Assembly (NCBI GenBank): GCA_036265935.1
Contig: DATAOB010000017.1
Coordinates: 34,580 to 98,579, forward strand
Direction of reading: 5' to 3'
Length of the DNA stretch: 64,000 nt
Origin: JAFASC01 sp036265935
GTDB taxonomy: Bacteria; Pseudomonadota; Alphaproteobacteria; Rhizobiales; Beijerinckiaceae
Below, piece by piece: positions 9,048-17,050 of this stretch (the stretch's first letter is position 1; each line of letters begins with the position of its first letter). A model generated the notes under the pieces. That model made no database searches. It had not been told where the DNA came from and was given only the letters and a program-made list of their open reading frames with translations. The translations under genes and the position numbers were made by a program.

Positions 9048-9295
9048 CGTTGGTTCTCCTGGAAGTTTCGATCAAAGAACGCGTTGTGGATCGTCTCTCC
9101 GTCTTCAAGCGTGATGACCCGAAGCAACCGGTGTCGAGATTCTCCTGGTATCAGAACCCTGCCCCAGAACCGAATCAGGCCATCCTCTTGCACCTCCCGC
9201 CGGATAGGTCCTCTGAGCACGTCAATGCACCACGAGCGCGCAATGTAGGGCCGTTTGCGGAGTACCTGTTCTTCGAAGTACCGCGTGGCCTTTAA
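9044..9295 (-). CDS. DUF4258-like small protein without a recognisable start codon
   Basis: Reading this strand by hand gives 83 codons with no stop and a family-like sequence: RYFEEQVLRKRPYI near the start, then RREVQEDGLIRFWGRV and LLRVITLEDGETIHNAFFDR. The stop overlaps the DUF2283 ATG (ATGA). Relatives, as I recall them, start with Met about where this frame reads TTA (9293-9295), a codon inside the end of rlmE. Upstream in frame I found no ATG, GTG or TTG for at least 100 bases. The first internal GTG would remove about 25 residues. Either a rare start is used or the start codon has been lost. The product is recognisable, but whether it is expressed is uncertain. Confidence 0.6.
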   Translation of the reverse strand, partial: LKATRYFEEQVLRKRPYIARSWCIDVLRGPIRREVQEDGLIRFWGRVLIPGESRHRLLRVITLEDGETIHNAFFDRNFQENQR

Positions 9296-10035
9296 GCAGC
9301 AGATACTTTCGGACGGCGCGGTTCTCGAAACCCCGTCGCGAGCACATAAAGCTCGGCGGAATCGGCGCGGCTCGCCGCGGGCTTCACGTGCTGCACCTTG
9401 GCGAAATCGCGTTTCAAGCTCGCGAGCAGTTCGCCTTCGGTGCCGCCCTGCAGCACTTTCGCGAGAACGAAGCCGCCCGGAGACAAAACCTCGCGCGCGA
9501 ACTCGGCGGCCAATTCCGCTAGCGCGACGATCCGCAAATGATCGGTCTTGCGATGTCCGGTCGCGTTGGCGGCCATGTCGGAGAGAACGCCGTCGGCAGG
9601 CCCGCCGAGCATCTGCTTCAAGCGTACCGGCGCATCCGCCTCGTGGAAATCCACCACCGCAAAGTCGGCGCCGGCGATCGCATCGATATGCAGGAGATCG
9701 ATGCCGACGACGCGGCCCTTGCCTTCCGCCGCACCGACGCGCTTTGCAGCGACCTGCGACCAGCCGCCAGGCGCAGCACCGAGATCGACAATGCGCTGAC
9801 CGGGTTTCAGCAAATGGTACTTGTCGTCGATCTCGATGAGCTTGAACGCGGCGCGCGAACGAAAGCCTTCGAGCCGCGCCCGCGCGACATAGGGATCGTT
9901 GAGCTGGCGCTCGAGCCAGAGCGTCGAGGCGAGGGACCGTTTGCGCGCGATCTTGACGCGCGTCTTCAGCGATCGTCCGCCCTCGCGTCCGGATTTTTGT
10001 CTGCCGCCCTTCGGCGTCACGCCACCGTCTCGCAC
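9292..10035 (-). CDS. rlmE: 23S rRNA (uridine-2'-O)-methyltransferase RlmE (FtsJ)
   Basis: The 247-residue protein methylates the 2'-OH of U2552 in 23S rRNA during late large-subunit assembly. Family landmarks are SSTRW-like LASTLWLERQLNDPYV, RAAFKLIEID with the catalytic Lys, the SAM-binding IVDLGAAPGGW, the Asp in GVLSDMAANATG, and the late Lys in FVLAKVLQGG. The N-terminal extension is basic. It overlaps the end of ppx; an alternative GTG at 10020 would form a tight GTGA overlap with the ppx stop and shorten the product by five residues. Confidence 0.94.
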   Translation of the reverse strand: MRDGGVTPKGGRQKSGREGGRSLKTRVKIARKRSLASTLWLERQLNDPYVARARLEGFRSRAAFKLIEIDDKYHLLKPGQRIVDLGAAPGGWSQVAAKRVGAAEGKGRVVGIDLLHIDAIAGADFAVVDFHEADAPVRLKQMLGGPADGVLSDMAANATGHRKTDHLRIVALAELAAEFAREVLSPGGFVLAKVLQGGTEGELLASLKRDFAKVQHVKPAASRADSAELYVLATGFREPRRPKVSAA

Positions 10036-11126
10036 TGACGGCCCCAGACGCCGTCGGCGCGCATGAGCTCGATCAGAATGCCTTCGCGGAGGCCCCGGTC
10101 CGCGATGCGCAGCCGCGGCGCCGGAAAGGCGCGGCGGATCGCTTCCAGAATGGCGCAGCCCGCAAGCACGAGGTCGGCGCGCGCCAGCCCGATGCAGCCA
10201 TGCGCCGCGCGCTCGGCGTAAGACATGCGCTTAAGCCGTGCGATCGTTGCGCTGACGTCGCCCGCCGACATCCACAATCCGTCGACGCGGCGGCGATCGT
10301 AACGGGTAAGGTTGAGATGCACGCCGCCGATCGTCGTCACAGTGCCCGACGTGCCAAGCAGGTGAAAGCGCGAGCAATGGCGCTCGAGCTTGGCGCGGCA
10401 CAGAAACGCATCGAGCGAATGCGCGACGTGCGACACCATCGCGTCATATGTCGCCGCTGACACGTCCATCCCGCCAAATTGCTCGGCGAGCGACACGACG
10501 CCGACCTGCAGCGAGGTCCACAGCCGAATATCGACCCGCTCGCCGCCTGTCGCATGCGTGCGCGCGGGATCGAGCCAGATGAGCTCGGACGAGCCGCCGC
10601 CAATATCGAAGATGAGCACACCTTCGGCGTCGGAGTCGGCGAGCGCCGCGCAGCCGAGCGCCGCAAGCCGCGCTTCCGCTTCGCGCTCGATGACTTCGAG
10701 GTCGAGGCCGAGCGTGTCGCGAATTCTGGCGAGGAACTCCTCGCCATTGGCGGCCATGCGGCACGCTTCCGTCGCGATCAGGCGCGCGCGGGTGACGCCG
10801 CGCTGCTCCATCTTGGCGCGGCATACGGCCAGTGCATCGAGCGTGCGAGCGATCGCCGCCGCGCCGAGCTCGCCCGTCTGGTGCAGGCCCTCGCCGAGCC
10901 GCACGATGCGCGAGAAGGCGTCGACGATGCGCAGCCCGTCCGCGCCGTTACGGGTGCGATCGTGATGCGGGCGCGCCACAAGGAGGCGGCAATTATTAGT
11001 GCCGAGGTCGAGCGCCGCGTAAGTATGGCTGTTTTGCGCGGTCCTGCTTAACGGAGCGGGCACGGGCGTATGGCTCGCGCGCTCGGCAAAGATCGGCGCT
11101 ACATCCGAAAGCTCGATCGTCGTCAC
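10017..11126 (-). CDS. ppx: Exopolyphosphatase / guanosine pentaphosphate phosphatase family protein
   Basis: A Ppx/GppA protein of about 369 residues with the ASKHA phosphate loops YAALDLGTNNCRLLVA and FDIGGGSSELIW. It should hydrolyse polyphosphate or pppGpp, linking to phosphate storage and the stringent response. There is no early ATG; I chose the GTG at 11126, which has a purine-rich GGGGA about six bases upstream. A TTG at 11132 is the alternative. It forms an operon with rlmE (overlapping ends), an arrangement seen in other Rhizobiales. Confidence 0.92.
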   Translation of the reverse strand: MTTIELSDVAPIFAERASHTPVPAPLSRTAQNSHTYAALDLGTNNCRLLVARPHHDRTRNGADGLRIVDAFSRIVRLGEGLHQTGELGAAAIARTLDALAVCRAKMEQRGVTRARLIATEACRMAANGEEFLARIRDTLGLDLEVIEREAEARLAALGCAALADSDAEGVLIFDIGGGSSELIWLDPARTHATGGERVDIRLWTSLQVGVVSLAEQFGGMDVSAATYDAMVSHVAHSLDAFLCRAKLERHCSRFHLLGTSGTVTTIGGVHLNLTRYDRRRVDGLWMSAGDVSATIARLKRMSYAERAAHGCIGLARADLVLAGCAILEAIRRAFPAPRLRIADRGLREGILIELMRADGVWGRQCETVA

Positions 11127-11261
11127 TCCCAATCCCCGCCCCGGCAGCTGTCCCGCGTTCCCCGGGCTGCATAGTCCCGGAGTGTAACGATCCCGCGTTG
11201 ATTGCCAAGCTCAAGCGTTGATGCGGGACGGCTTTCTCGCGGCTTGCGGAAAACGGGAAGA

Positions 11262-12776
11262 TCACGAGGTGGTTTCGGCCGAGCCTATCCACCCGAGCGA
11301 TCGGGCGACCGCCTTATCCCACGCCGCCGTGAGCTCGGCGCGCCGGGCTTCGCCCATCTGCGGATGCCAGCGATGGCCGACGGCCCAATTGTCGCTGATG
11401 TCCTGCGGCGACGACCAATAGCCCACCGCAAGGCCGGCGGCATAAGCGGCGCCGAGCGCCGTCGTCTCGATGACCTGCGGGCGCACCACCGCAACATCGA
11501 GGAGGTCGGCCTGGAACTGCATGAGCAGGTCGTTGACCACCATGCCGCCGTCGACGCGAAGCTCGCGGATCGGCACGCCGGAATCGGCGCTCATCGCGGT
11601 AATGATCTCGCGCGTCTGAAACGCGGTCGCCTCGAGCGCCGCGCGCGCGATATGGCCGCGACCCGCGAAACGCGTCAGCCCGCAGATCACGCCGCGTGCA
11701 TCGTCGCGCCAATGCGGTGCATAAAGGCCAGAGAAAGCCGGCACGATGTAGACGTCGCCGTTGTCGTCGACGGTACGCGCCAGCGTCTCGATTTCGTTGG
11801 ATGTCGAGATCAGCTGCAGATTGTCGCGCAGCCATTGCACCAGTGCGCCGGCAATCGCAATCGAGCCTTCGAGCGCGTAGACCGCCGGCGCGTTGCCGAG
11901 CTTGTAGCCGAGCGTCGTCAGCAGTCCGTGCGTCGAGGGGTAAGGCGTCTCGCCGGTATTCATCAGAAGGAAGCAGCCGGTGCCGTAGGTGTTCTTCGCT
12001 TCGCCGGGCTTGAGGCATGCCTGACCGAAGAGCGCCGCCTGCTGGTCGCCGAGAATGCCGGCGATAGGCACGCCGGAGAGCGGCTCGCGCGCGCTGCCGA
12101 GCGGCTCGGAGGACGACATGATTTCGGGCAAGCAGGCGCGCGGAATGCCGAAGAGATCGAGGATGGCGCCGTCCCAATCGAGCGATCGCAGATGCATCAG
12201 CTGCGTGCGCGAGGCATTGGTGACGTCGGTGATGTGGCGGCCGCCGTTTGGCCCGCCGGTCAGATTCCAGACGAGCCAGGAATCGATCGTGCCGAACAAC
12301 GCGTCGCCGCTTTGCGCAGCGGCGCGTGCGCCGGGCACATTGTCGAGCAGCCATTTGAGCTTGAGACTCGAAAAATACGTGGTCAGCGGCAGGCCGGTCT
12401 TGTCGCGCAGGCGATCCTTGCCGCCGTCGCGGGCAAATTCCGCGACCAGCGCGTCGGTGCGCGTGTCCTGCCAGACCAGCGCGTTGTGGAGCGGCGCGCC
12501 GCTGCGGCGGTCCCAGAGAAGCGTCGTCTCGCGTTGATTGGTGATGCCGATGGCGGCGAGATCGCGCGGATTCAATCGCGCGCCCGACAAGGCGTCGGCG
12601 ATCACCAGCCGGGTGTTGCGCCAGATCTCACTCGCATCGTGCTCGACGCAGCCCGGGCGGGGATAAATCTGCTCATGCTCGCGCTGCGCCTGCGCGATGA
12701 TCTTTCCCGCCCGATCGAAGATGATGAAGCGCGTCGATGTCGTACCCTGGTCGATCGCGCCAACGTAGGATGGCAT
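11262..12776 (-). CDS. glpK: Glycerol kinase
   Basis: The 504-residue protein phosphorylates glycerol to glycerol-3-phosphate in the cytoplasm. It has the N-terminal AIDQGTTSTRFIIFD, the substrate segment ITNQRETT and WQDTRTD, and the C-terminal LRVDGGMVVNDLLMQFQADLL typical of FGGY kinases. Length is normal. A purine-rich ribosome site (GGGAGG) precedes the ATG. The partner dehydrogenase glpD is on the same strand but about 5.5 kb upstream; the intervening stretch is full of broken genes. No glpF transporter is visible here. Confidence 0.96.
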   Translation of the reverse strand: MPSYVGAIDQGTTSTRFIIFDRAGKIIAQAQREHEQIYPRPGCVEHDASEIWRNTRLVIADALSGARLNPRDLAAIGITNQRETTLLWDRRSGAPLHNALVWQDTRTDALVAEFARDGGKDRLRDKTGLPLTTYFSSLKLKWLLDNVPGARAAAQSGDALFGTIDSWLVWNLTGGPNGGRHITDVTNASRTQLMHLRSLDWDGAILDLFGIPRACLPEIMSSSEPLGSAREPLSGVPIAGILGDQQAALFGQACLKPGEAKNTYGTGCFLLMNTGETPYPSTHGLLTTLGYKLGNAPAVYALEGSIAIAGALVQWLRDNLQLISTSNEIETLARTVDDNGDVYIVPAFSGLYAPHWRDDARGVICGLTRFAGRGHIARAALEATAFQTREIITAMSADSGVPIRELRVDGGMVVNDLLMQFQADLLDVAVVRPQVIETTALGAAYAAGLAVGYWSSPQDISDNWAVGHRWHPQMGEARRAELTAAWDKAVARSLGWIGSAETTS

Positions 12777-12856
12777 GCCCCCTCCCGCTTTTCGGCATTG
12801 TTGGACTATCGCGGTTTTATAGCGAGAGCATGCTGGTGAGTAGCCGCGCGGCCGCC

Positions 12857-13978
12857 TTACGCCAGCGCGGGGTAACCGACGTAACCCTTCTCCTCGCCGG
12901 CATAGAATGTCGCCACATCAGGCGCATTGAGCGGTGTGCCCTTCAGATAGCGTTCTGGAAGGTCCGGGTTCGCCAAGAACGGCACGCCGAAAGCGATGAG
13001 ATCGGCCTCGCCCTTGCGATTGCCGCATTAGCGAGCCGCGCATCGTGACCGCCATTGGCGATGATGGTGTGGGTGAAGACTTTGCCGAGCACCGGCAGCG
13101 CGCGTTTGTCGGCCGGTACTGCGCCCGCTCCGGACACCGGCTCCGTCACGTGCAGATAGCCGAGGCCCCGCCGGTCCAATTCCGTGGCGAGATGGCCGAA
13201 CGTCGCGAGCGGGTTTGTGTCCGACATCGAATAGACCGTGCCGTTCGGCGACACCTTGTAGCCGACGCGCGCCGCGTCCCAGACGCTGAGCACGGCATCG
13301 ACCACCTCGAGCGGGAAACGCGCGCGGTTCTCGATGCTGCCGCCATAAGCATCGCTGCGCTTGTTTGAACCGTCGCGCAGGAATTGATCGAGCAAGTAAC
13401 CGTTGGCGCCGTGCAACTCGACACCGTCGAAGCCGGCCTTCTTGGCGTTCTCCGCTGCGCGCCGGAATTCATCAACAATCCCGGCAATCTCATGCGTCTC
13501 CAGCGCGCGCGGCGTCAATATCTTCACCTTGCCGTTCATCGTGAACGCCTCGCCCTCCGGCGCGATTGCGCGAGGTCGCGACAGGCAACTCGCCGCCGTG
13601 GAAATCCGGATGCGACACGCGCCCGACATGCCAGAGCTGCGCGAAGATCAATCCGCCGGCGCGATGCACCGCCCCGGTCACCGCACGCCACCCGGCGACC
13701 TGCTCGGGCGAGTGGATGCCGGGCGTGCGGATGTAACCGACGCCCTGCGGGCTCACCTGCGTCGCCTCGGTGATCACAAGGCCAGCACTGGCGCGCTGCG
13801 CATAATAGGTGGCGGCGAGCGGATGAGCGACGTTGCCATCGACGCCGCGGCTGCGGGTCATTGGCGACAGGACGAAGCGGTTCTTCAGCTTGAGGTCGCC
13901 GAGGCGGTAGGGTGTAAACAGCGGGTTCGGCTCCGCCGGCGCGGCGCGGAAATCCTGCGATCGAAGGGCAGCGGTCAT
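12857..13978 (-). pseudogene. Old Yellow Enzyme family NADH:flavin oxidoreductase (NemA-like), two frameshifts
   Basis: Starting at the ATG at 13978, preceded by AGGAGA, the sequence reads as an Old Yellow Enzyme: LFTPYRLGDLKLKNRFVLSPMTRSR, then AQLWHVGRVSHPD. Near 13570 there is one extra base and the continuation (AIAPEGEAFTMNGK, then ELHGANGYLLDQFLRDGSN and the YGGSIENR loop) lies in the next frame. Near 13015 a base is missing, and the C-terminus (EADLIAFGVPFLANPDLP, then GYPALA and stop at 12857) returns to another frame. Intact relatives are flavoenzymes that reduce electrophilic alkenes and nitro compounds. It is divergent from a TetR gene that probably regulated it. Sequencing error is possible but needs two independent errors. 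Confidence 0.85.
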
Positions 13979-14023
13979 GATATCTCCTGGGCTGGCGGCA
14001 CGTGACAAACGCATTACTTGTGG

Positions 14024-14061
14024 TACTTACCAGTAACCTCCAGTGTAGGTACTGATCGGTA
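14024..14061. promoter_or_regulatory. Two tandem palindromes between the OYE gene and tetR, likely TetR operators
   Basis: Two related 12-base inverted repeats lie in the 105-base divergent promoter region: TACTTACCAGTA at 14024-14035 (arms TACT/AGTA) and TACTGATCGGTA at 14050-14061 (arms TAC/GTA). Their starts are 26 bases apart, and both continue into AAC, so the site can also be read as a direct repeat TACTnnnCnGTAAC. This position and symmetry fit a TetR-family repressor controlling both divergent genes. No binding data can be seen from sequence. Confidence 0.6.
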
Positions 14062-14083
14062 ACATTTTGTCAAGCGTACGCCG

Positions 14084-14752
14084 ATGAAAACCGCCGAAAA
14101 TGAGCTAAGTCTCGCAAAGAACGCGAGAATCTCTCCGCGCCAGCGTCTGCTCGCGGCGGCGGCGGAGCTGTTCTATCGCCACGGCATCCGTGTCGTTGGC
14201 GTCGACGCCATCGCCGAGGCTGCCGGCACCAACAAGATGACGCTCTACCGGCACTTCGCCTCGAAAGACGAGCTCTTGGCCGAATATCTGCGCGAGATGG
14301 GCAAGCGTGGCGATCAGTGCTGGGGCGCTTACGAGGCCGCGCATCCCGGCGACGCACTAGCGCAGCTTCGCGCCTGGCTCGCGGAAATGGCCGACCACCT
14401 CGCCAATCCGGACGACCGCGGCTGCGCGCTCGCCAATGCCGCCGTCGAATTGCCGGACAAGGCGCACCCGGCGCGCCGGGTCATCGAGAAGTTGAAGCTC
14501 GGGCAGCGCGACCGCCTGGCGGAGCTGGCGCGCAAAGCCGGATTAAGCGAGCCGGAAATGCTCGCCGACGAGCTTTATCTGCTGCTCGAAGGCGCGCGCG
14601 TCACCGCGCAGAGCGTCGGCGCCGAAGGTCTCGGCGCGCGGCTGATCCGCATGGGCGAAGCGATGATTGCGTCGCATGTGAGCGGCAAGGGCTGGCGCGT
14701 GTCGGTGCGTGCGACGCCGGTGCGAGCCGGGAATGACGAGCAGAAGTCTTGA
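14084..14752 (+). CDS. TetR family transcriptional regulator
   Basis: The 222-residue protein has an N-terminal TetR helix-turn-helix (about 20-65): RQRLLAAAAELFYRHGIR, then VGVDAIAEAAGTNKMTLYRHFASKDELLAEYL. The rest is a helical ligand-binding domain ending in a tail rich in Arg. It is divergently placed against the Old Yellow Enzyme pseudogene, so it probably repressed that gene in response to an electrophile, through the palindromes between them. The regulator itself appears intact although its presumed target is broken. Confidence 0.9.
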   Translation: MKTAENELSLAKNARISPRQRLLAAAAELFYRHGIRVVGVDAIAEAAGTNKMTLYRHFASKDELLAEYLREMGKRGDQCWGAYEAAHPGDALAQLRAWLAEMADHLANPDDRGCALANAAVELPDKAHPARRVIEKLKLGQRDRLAELARKAGLSEPEMLADELYLLLEGARVTAQSVGAEGLGARLIRMGEAMIASHVSGKGWRVSVRATPVRAGNDEQKS

Positions 14753-14772
14753 GCGAGGCGCGCAGCCTGGTA

Positions 14773-15372
14773 TCAAGCTGCCCGCTCGAACACCGCACCG
14801 TAATGATAGGGCGAAACCTCGGTTAGGTGATGCAACGTGAGGCCGCTTGGCGCGACCGATGCGATGGTCTGTTCCGGCGTCATCCGTAATTCGGTCGCCG
14901 GCCCTCGCGGCTCGCCCAATATCGTCGTTTCGTCGCGCGGTTTTGCGTGCCAATTGACGATCGCGAACAGGCCGCCTGGCCTGAGCACCTGACGCACCGC
15001 ACCGGCGAGACGCGAGCGATCGAGAACGCCGTGAAACACGTTGGCGAGAAACACGTAGTCCACAGGCTCGCGCACAATTCGTCCGATCTCGAACGCATCC
15101 GCTTCCGCAAACGTGCAGTTCGCAACACGGTTTTCCACAAGTCGGATGCGCGCGGTTTCAAGTAACGCGGGATCGATGTCGATCGCGGTCACATGCCGCG
15201 CGATTTTTGCGATCGGCAGCGTAAACCAGCCATCGCCGCAGCATAGGTCGACGACGTGCGTTCCGAGCTGCACGCCGACGTCGGCGAGCACCTTGGCAGG
15301 GTTTGGCCAAAGCGCCTCCCACCAGCCTGCATCCGGCATTCCGGTGCCTTCGAAGAAACCGGGCAGCGTCAT
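14773..15372 (-). CDS. Class I SAM-dependent methyltransferase
   Basis: The 199-residue protein has a Rossmann methyltransferase core: motif I THVVDLCCGDGWFTLPIA, motif II with AIDIDPALLETA, and the later VDYVFLANVFHGVLD and LRPGGLFAIVNWH. The opening MTLPGFFEGTGMPDAGWWEALWP precedes the fold. The target is not evident. It is convergent to tetR, with 20 bases between stops. Confidence 0.85.
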   Translation of the reverse strand: MTLPGFFEGTGMPDAGWWEALWPNPAKVLADVGVQLGTHVVDLCCGDGWFTLPIAKIARHVTAIDIDPALLETARIRLVENRVANCTFAEADAFEIGRIVREPVDYVFLANVFHGVLDRSRLAGAVRQVLRPGGLFAIVNWHAKPRDETTILGEPRGPATELRMTPEQTIASVAPSGLTLHHLTEVSPYHYGAVFERAA

Positions 15373-15456
15373 GTTCCTCCATTCTCATGGCCGCTGGCGA
15401 CGTGAAGAGTATATAAGCCTGCGTCGCCGCCTAGAGCTGCTTGAGTGGGGTGAAGA

Positions 15457-15717
15457 ATGCCTGAAGCGGCCTCGACGCAACTGCGCTCCACGATCACCTG
15501 TCCAGCCTGCGGTCGCCGTTCGGCCGAAACGATGCCGAGAGACGCCTGCCAGTTCTTTTACGAGTGCATCGGCTGTGGAACGGTGCTTCGCCCGAAGCCC
15601 GGCGATTGCTGCGTGTTCTGCTCCTATGGCGACGTGCCGTGCCCGCCGATCCAGGAGGCGCGCTTATCAGGCACGACGGCGCAGTGTTGCGGAGCGGATG
15701 CGAGCGGTGTGAAGTAG
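15457..15717 (+). CDS. Small cysteine-rich GDCCVFCSYG protein, copy 1
   Basis: An 86-residue protein with a dense array of cysteines: CPACGRR (zinc-ribbon half), CQFFYECIGCG (second half), then the very conserved-looking GDCCVFCSYGDVPCPPIQ and a final CC near the C-terminus. The pattern suggests a zinc ribbon plus a second metal or thiol site. I recognise it as a small bacterial family of unknown function. A near-identical copy lies about 1.3 kb downstream, and the homology of the two copies runs on past the stop into a repeat element. Confidence 0.8.
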   Translation: MPEAASTQLRSTITCPACGRRSAETMPRDACQFFYECIGCGTVLRPKPGDCCVFCSYGDVPCPPIQEARLSGTTAQCCGADASGVK

Positions 15718-15755
15718 CGCGGCATCGATGTTGCTTTCCGATGAGGCGATCTGGG

Positions 15756-15785
15756 CGTCATTGGGAGCGAAGCGAAGCAATCCAG
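15756..15785. repeat. Half of a REP-like palindromic element
   Basis: The 30 bases beginning CGTCATTGGGAGCGAAG and ending GAAGCAATCCAG match the left arm of the full elements at 17051-17149 and 49777-49874. No right arm follows. It sits in the same position behind copy 1 of the cysteine-rich gene as the full element behind copy 2, so it was part of the duplicated block. Confidence 0.75.
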
Positions 15786-15824
15786 TCTCGACGAGGCCCG
15801 TGGTGAAACAATGAGTATGTCATT

Positions 15825-16260
15825 CTATTCAGAACTCTTTACCGCGACGACGCGGCGCGCGGAATGTGCAGCAAGAAGCTTGTCACGGAGATGTGCAAAC
15901 AGCCGCGGTGGCAGCATCCCGTAATCGAAGCGAGGCGGCTCCACTCCGGGTCGCGGACGCAGGTCCGGGCCAGGCCAAAGAAAGCTGTTGAATTCAGTAG
16001 TCACGATCCAGGACCGCTCTTCGTCGAGCCCGAGATGCGCTTTTACAGCATTTGGCAATTCGACTGCATCTTGCGAGGAAGCCGGGGCTGTATGCGTCAG
16101 CGGAACACCGTGACGATTAGCTCGCCTGCGATCGTCTGGTTGCTAAGGATGACGGCGCAAGGACGGTTCTTGCGTCCTTGTTCGGCGCCTCTCCCCCGCT
16201 GATCGGCCCAGAGATAGGACTAGTGAATGACAGGCCCGGCTCTGGCCGGGGCAGCGTCAC
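15825..16260 (-). pseudogene. Broken PemK/MazF-like toxin gene
   Basis: Read by hand, this strand encodes a degraded toxin. A GTG at 16260 opens MTLPRPEPGL, which I recall as a typical start. The frame then slips, and SYLWADQRGRG lies behind an in-frame TAG at 16220-16222. The reading continues through GRKNRPCAVILSNQTIAGELIVTV, slips again near 16105, and resumes as PLTHTAPASSQDAVELP and HLGLDEERSWIVTTEFNSF. The last part contains WPGPDLRP and YGMLPPRLF, and ends at 15825. That is one stop codon plus two frameshifts, so the toxin should be inactive. The assignment to PemK/MazF-type growth inhibitors is from memory of the family. Confidence 0.7.
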
Positions 16261-16516
16261 GGCGCCCAGTTTTTGAGAAGGCTATCGAGGCCGCGTGATC
16301 GGACGACACCTCGCTACGCCCGATCGCGCGGATGGTCTCCTCGTCGGCATCCTCGATCTTGCGTGCGATTCTGCCGCTCGTGATGAGCTCGAAATGAGCG
16401 GCTGACATCAACACCGTATGGACGCGGCCATTTTTAGTAATGGCAACCGGCGACTGCTCGGCCGCATCTTGATACCGGCCGACATTTTGCTGGAATTCGC
16501 TCGACGTAACTCTCAT
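16220..16516 (-). CDS. Phd/YefM-like antitoxin with altered C-terminus
   Basis: From the ATG at 16516 the protein starts MRVTSSEFQQNVGRYQDAA and continues with PVAITKNGRVHTVLMSAAHFELI, which is the Phd/YefM antitoxin pattern for operator binding and dimerisation. The expected short toxin-binding tail is replaced by a reading that runs on into the toxin gene and stops at 16220, probably after loss of the original stop by an indel. The frame is open upstream to 16660, but the extra residues do not look family-like. It sits directly ahead of the broken toxin. Confidence 0.65.
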   Translation of the reverse strand: MRVTSSEFQQNVGRYQDAAEQSPVAITKNGRVHTVLMSAAHFELITSGRIARKIEDADEETIRAIGRSEVSSDHAASIAFSKTGRRDAAPARAGPVIH

Positions 16517-16754
16517 GCCTTTGCCCATTGTAGCTGCAGGCTCGACGGCGGCAATAGCCGAGCTAATATCGTGGAGCTTGTGTGGAGATATTTGGCGCAG
16601 AATCATAGCCGATCTCCGCAGACTATAATGCGCCGGACTTCGCAAGGCCCGCCTGACCATTCAAGCAGTAATTGGCATGCAGCCGCATAGCGTTCGGCAG
16701 AGTAGGAGCTATATGTGGCGTTAGTGGCATCCGGTGCTAACGAGCGAGAGAAGA

Positions 16755-17012
16755 ATGCTTGAGGCGGCGACGCAACTTCGCTCCACGATCACCTGTCCCG
16801 TCTGCAATCGCTGTTCGGCTGAAACGATGCCGACAGACGCCTGTCAGTTCTTTTACGAGTGCATGGGCTGTGGAACGTTGCTTCGTCCGAAGCCCGGCGA
16901 TTGCTGCGTGTTCTGTTCTTATGGCGACGTGCCATGCCCGCCGATCCAGGAGGCGCGCGCGTCAGGTGCGCCGGCGCAGTGTTGCAGAGCGGATGCGAGC
17001 GGTTTGAAGTAG
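16755..17012 (+). CDS. Small cysteine-rich GDCCVFCSYG protein, copy 2
   Basis: This 85-residue protein is a paralogue of the gene at 15457-15717. It has the same blocks: CPVCNRC, CQFFYECMGCG, GDCCVFCSYGDVPCPPIQ and a terminal CC. I chose the ATG at 16755 by alignment with copy 1 (both begin at AAGAATG); an in-frame ATG at 16734 would add seven residues. Differences between copies are mostly conservative, so both appear to be under constraint. The function is unknown. Confidence 0.8.
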   Translation: MLEAATQLRSTITCPVCNRCSAETMPTDACQFFYECMGCGTLLRPKPGDCCVFCSYGDVPCPPIQEARASGAPAQCCRADASGLK

Positions 17013-17050
17013 CGCAGCAGCGACGTCGCTTTCGGATAAGGCGAGCTGGA

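Noticed and set aside
11202..12839. 545-codon open frame antisense to glpK
   Set aside because: The other strand is an unmistakable glycerol kinase; the antisense product has no fold signature.
16529..16660. N-terminal extension of the antitoxin frame
   Set aside because: The added residues do not resemble the antitoxin family, and the family start fits 16516.
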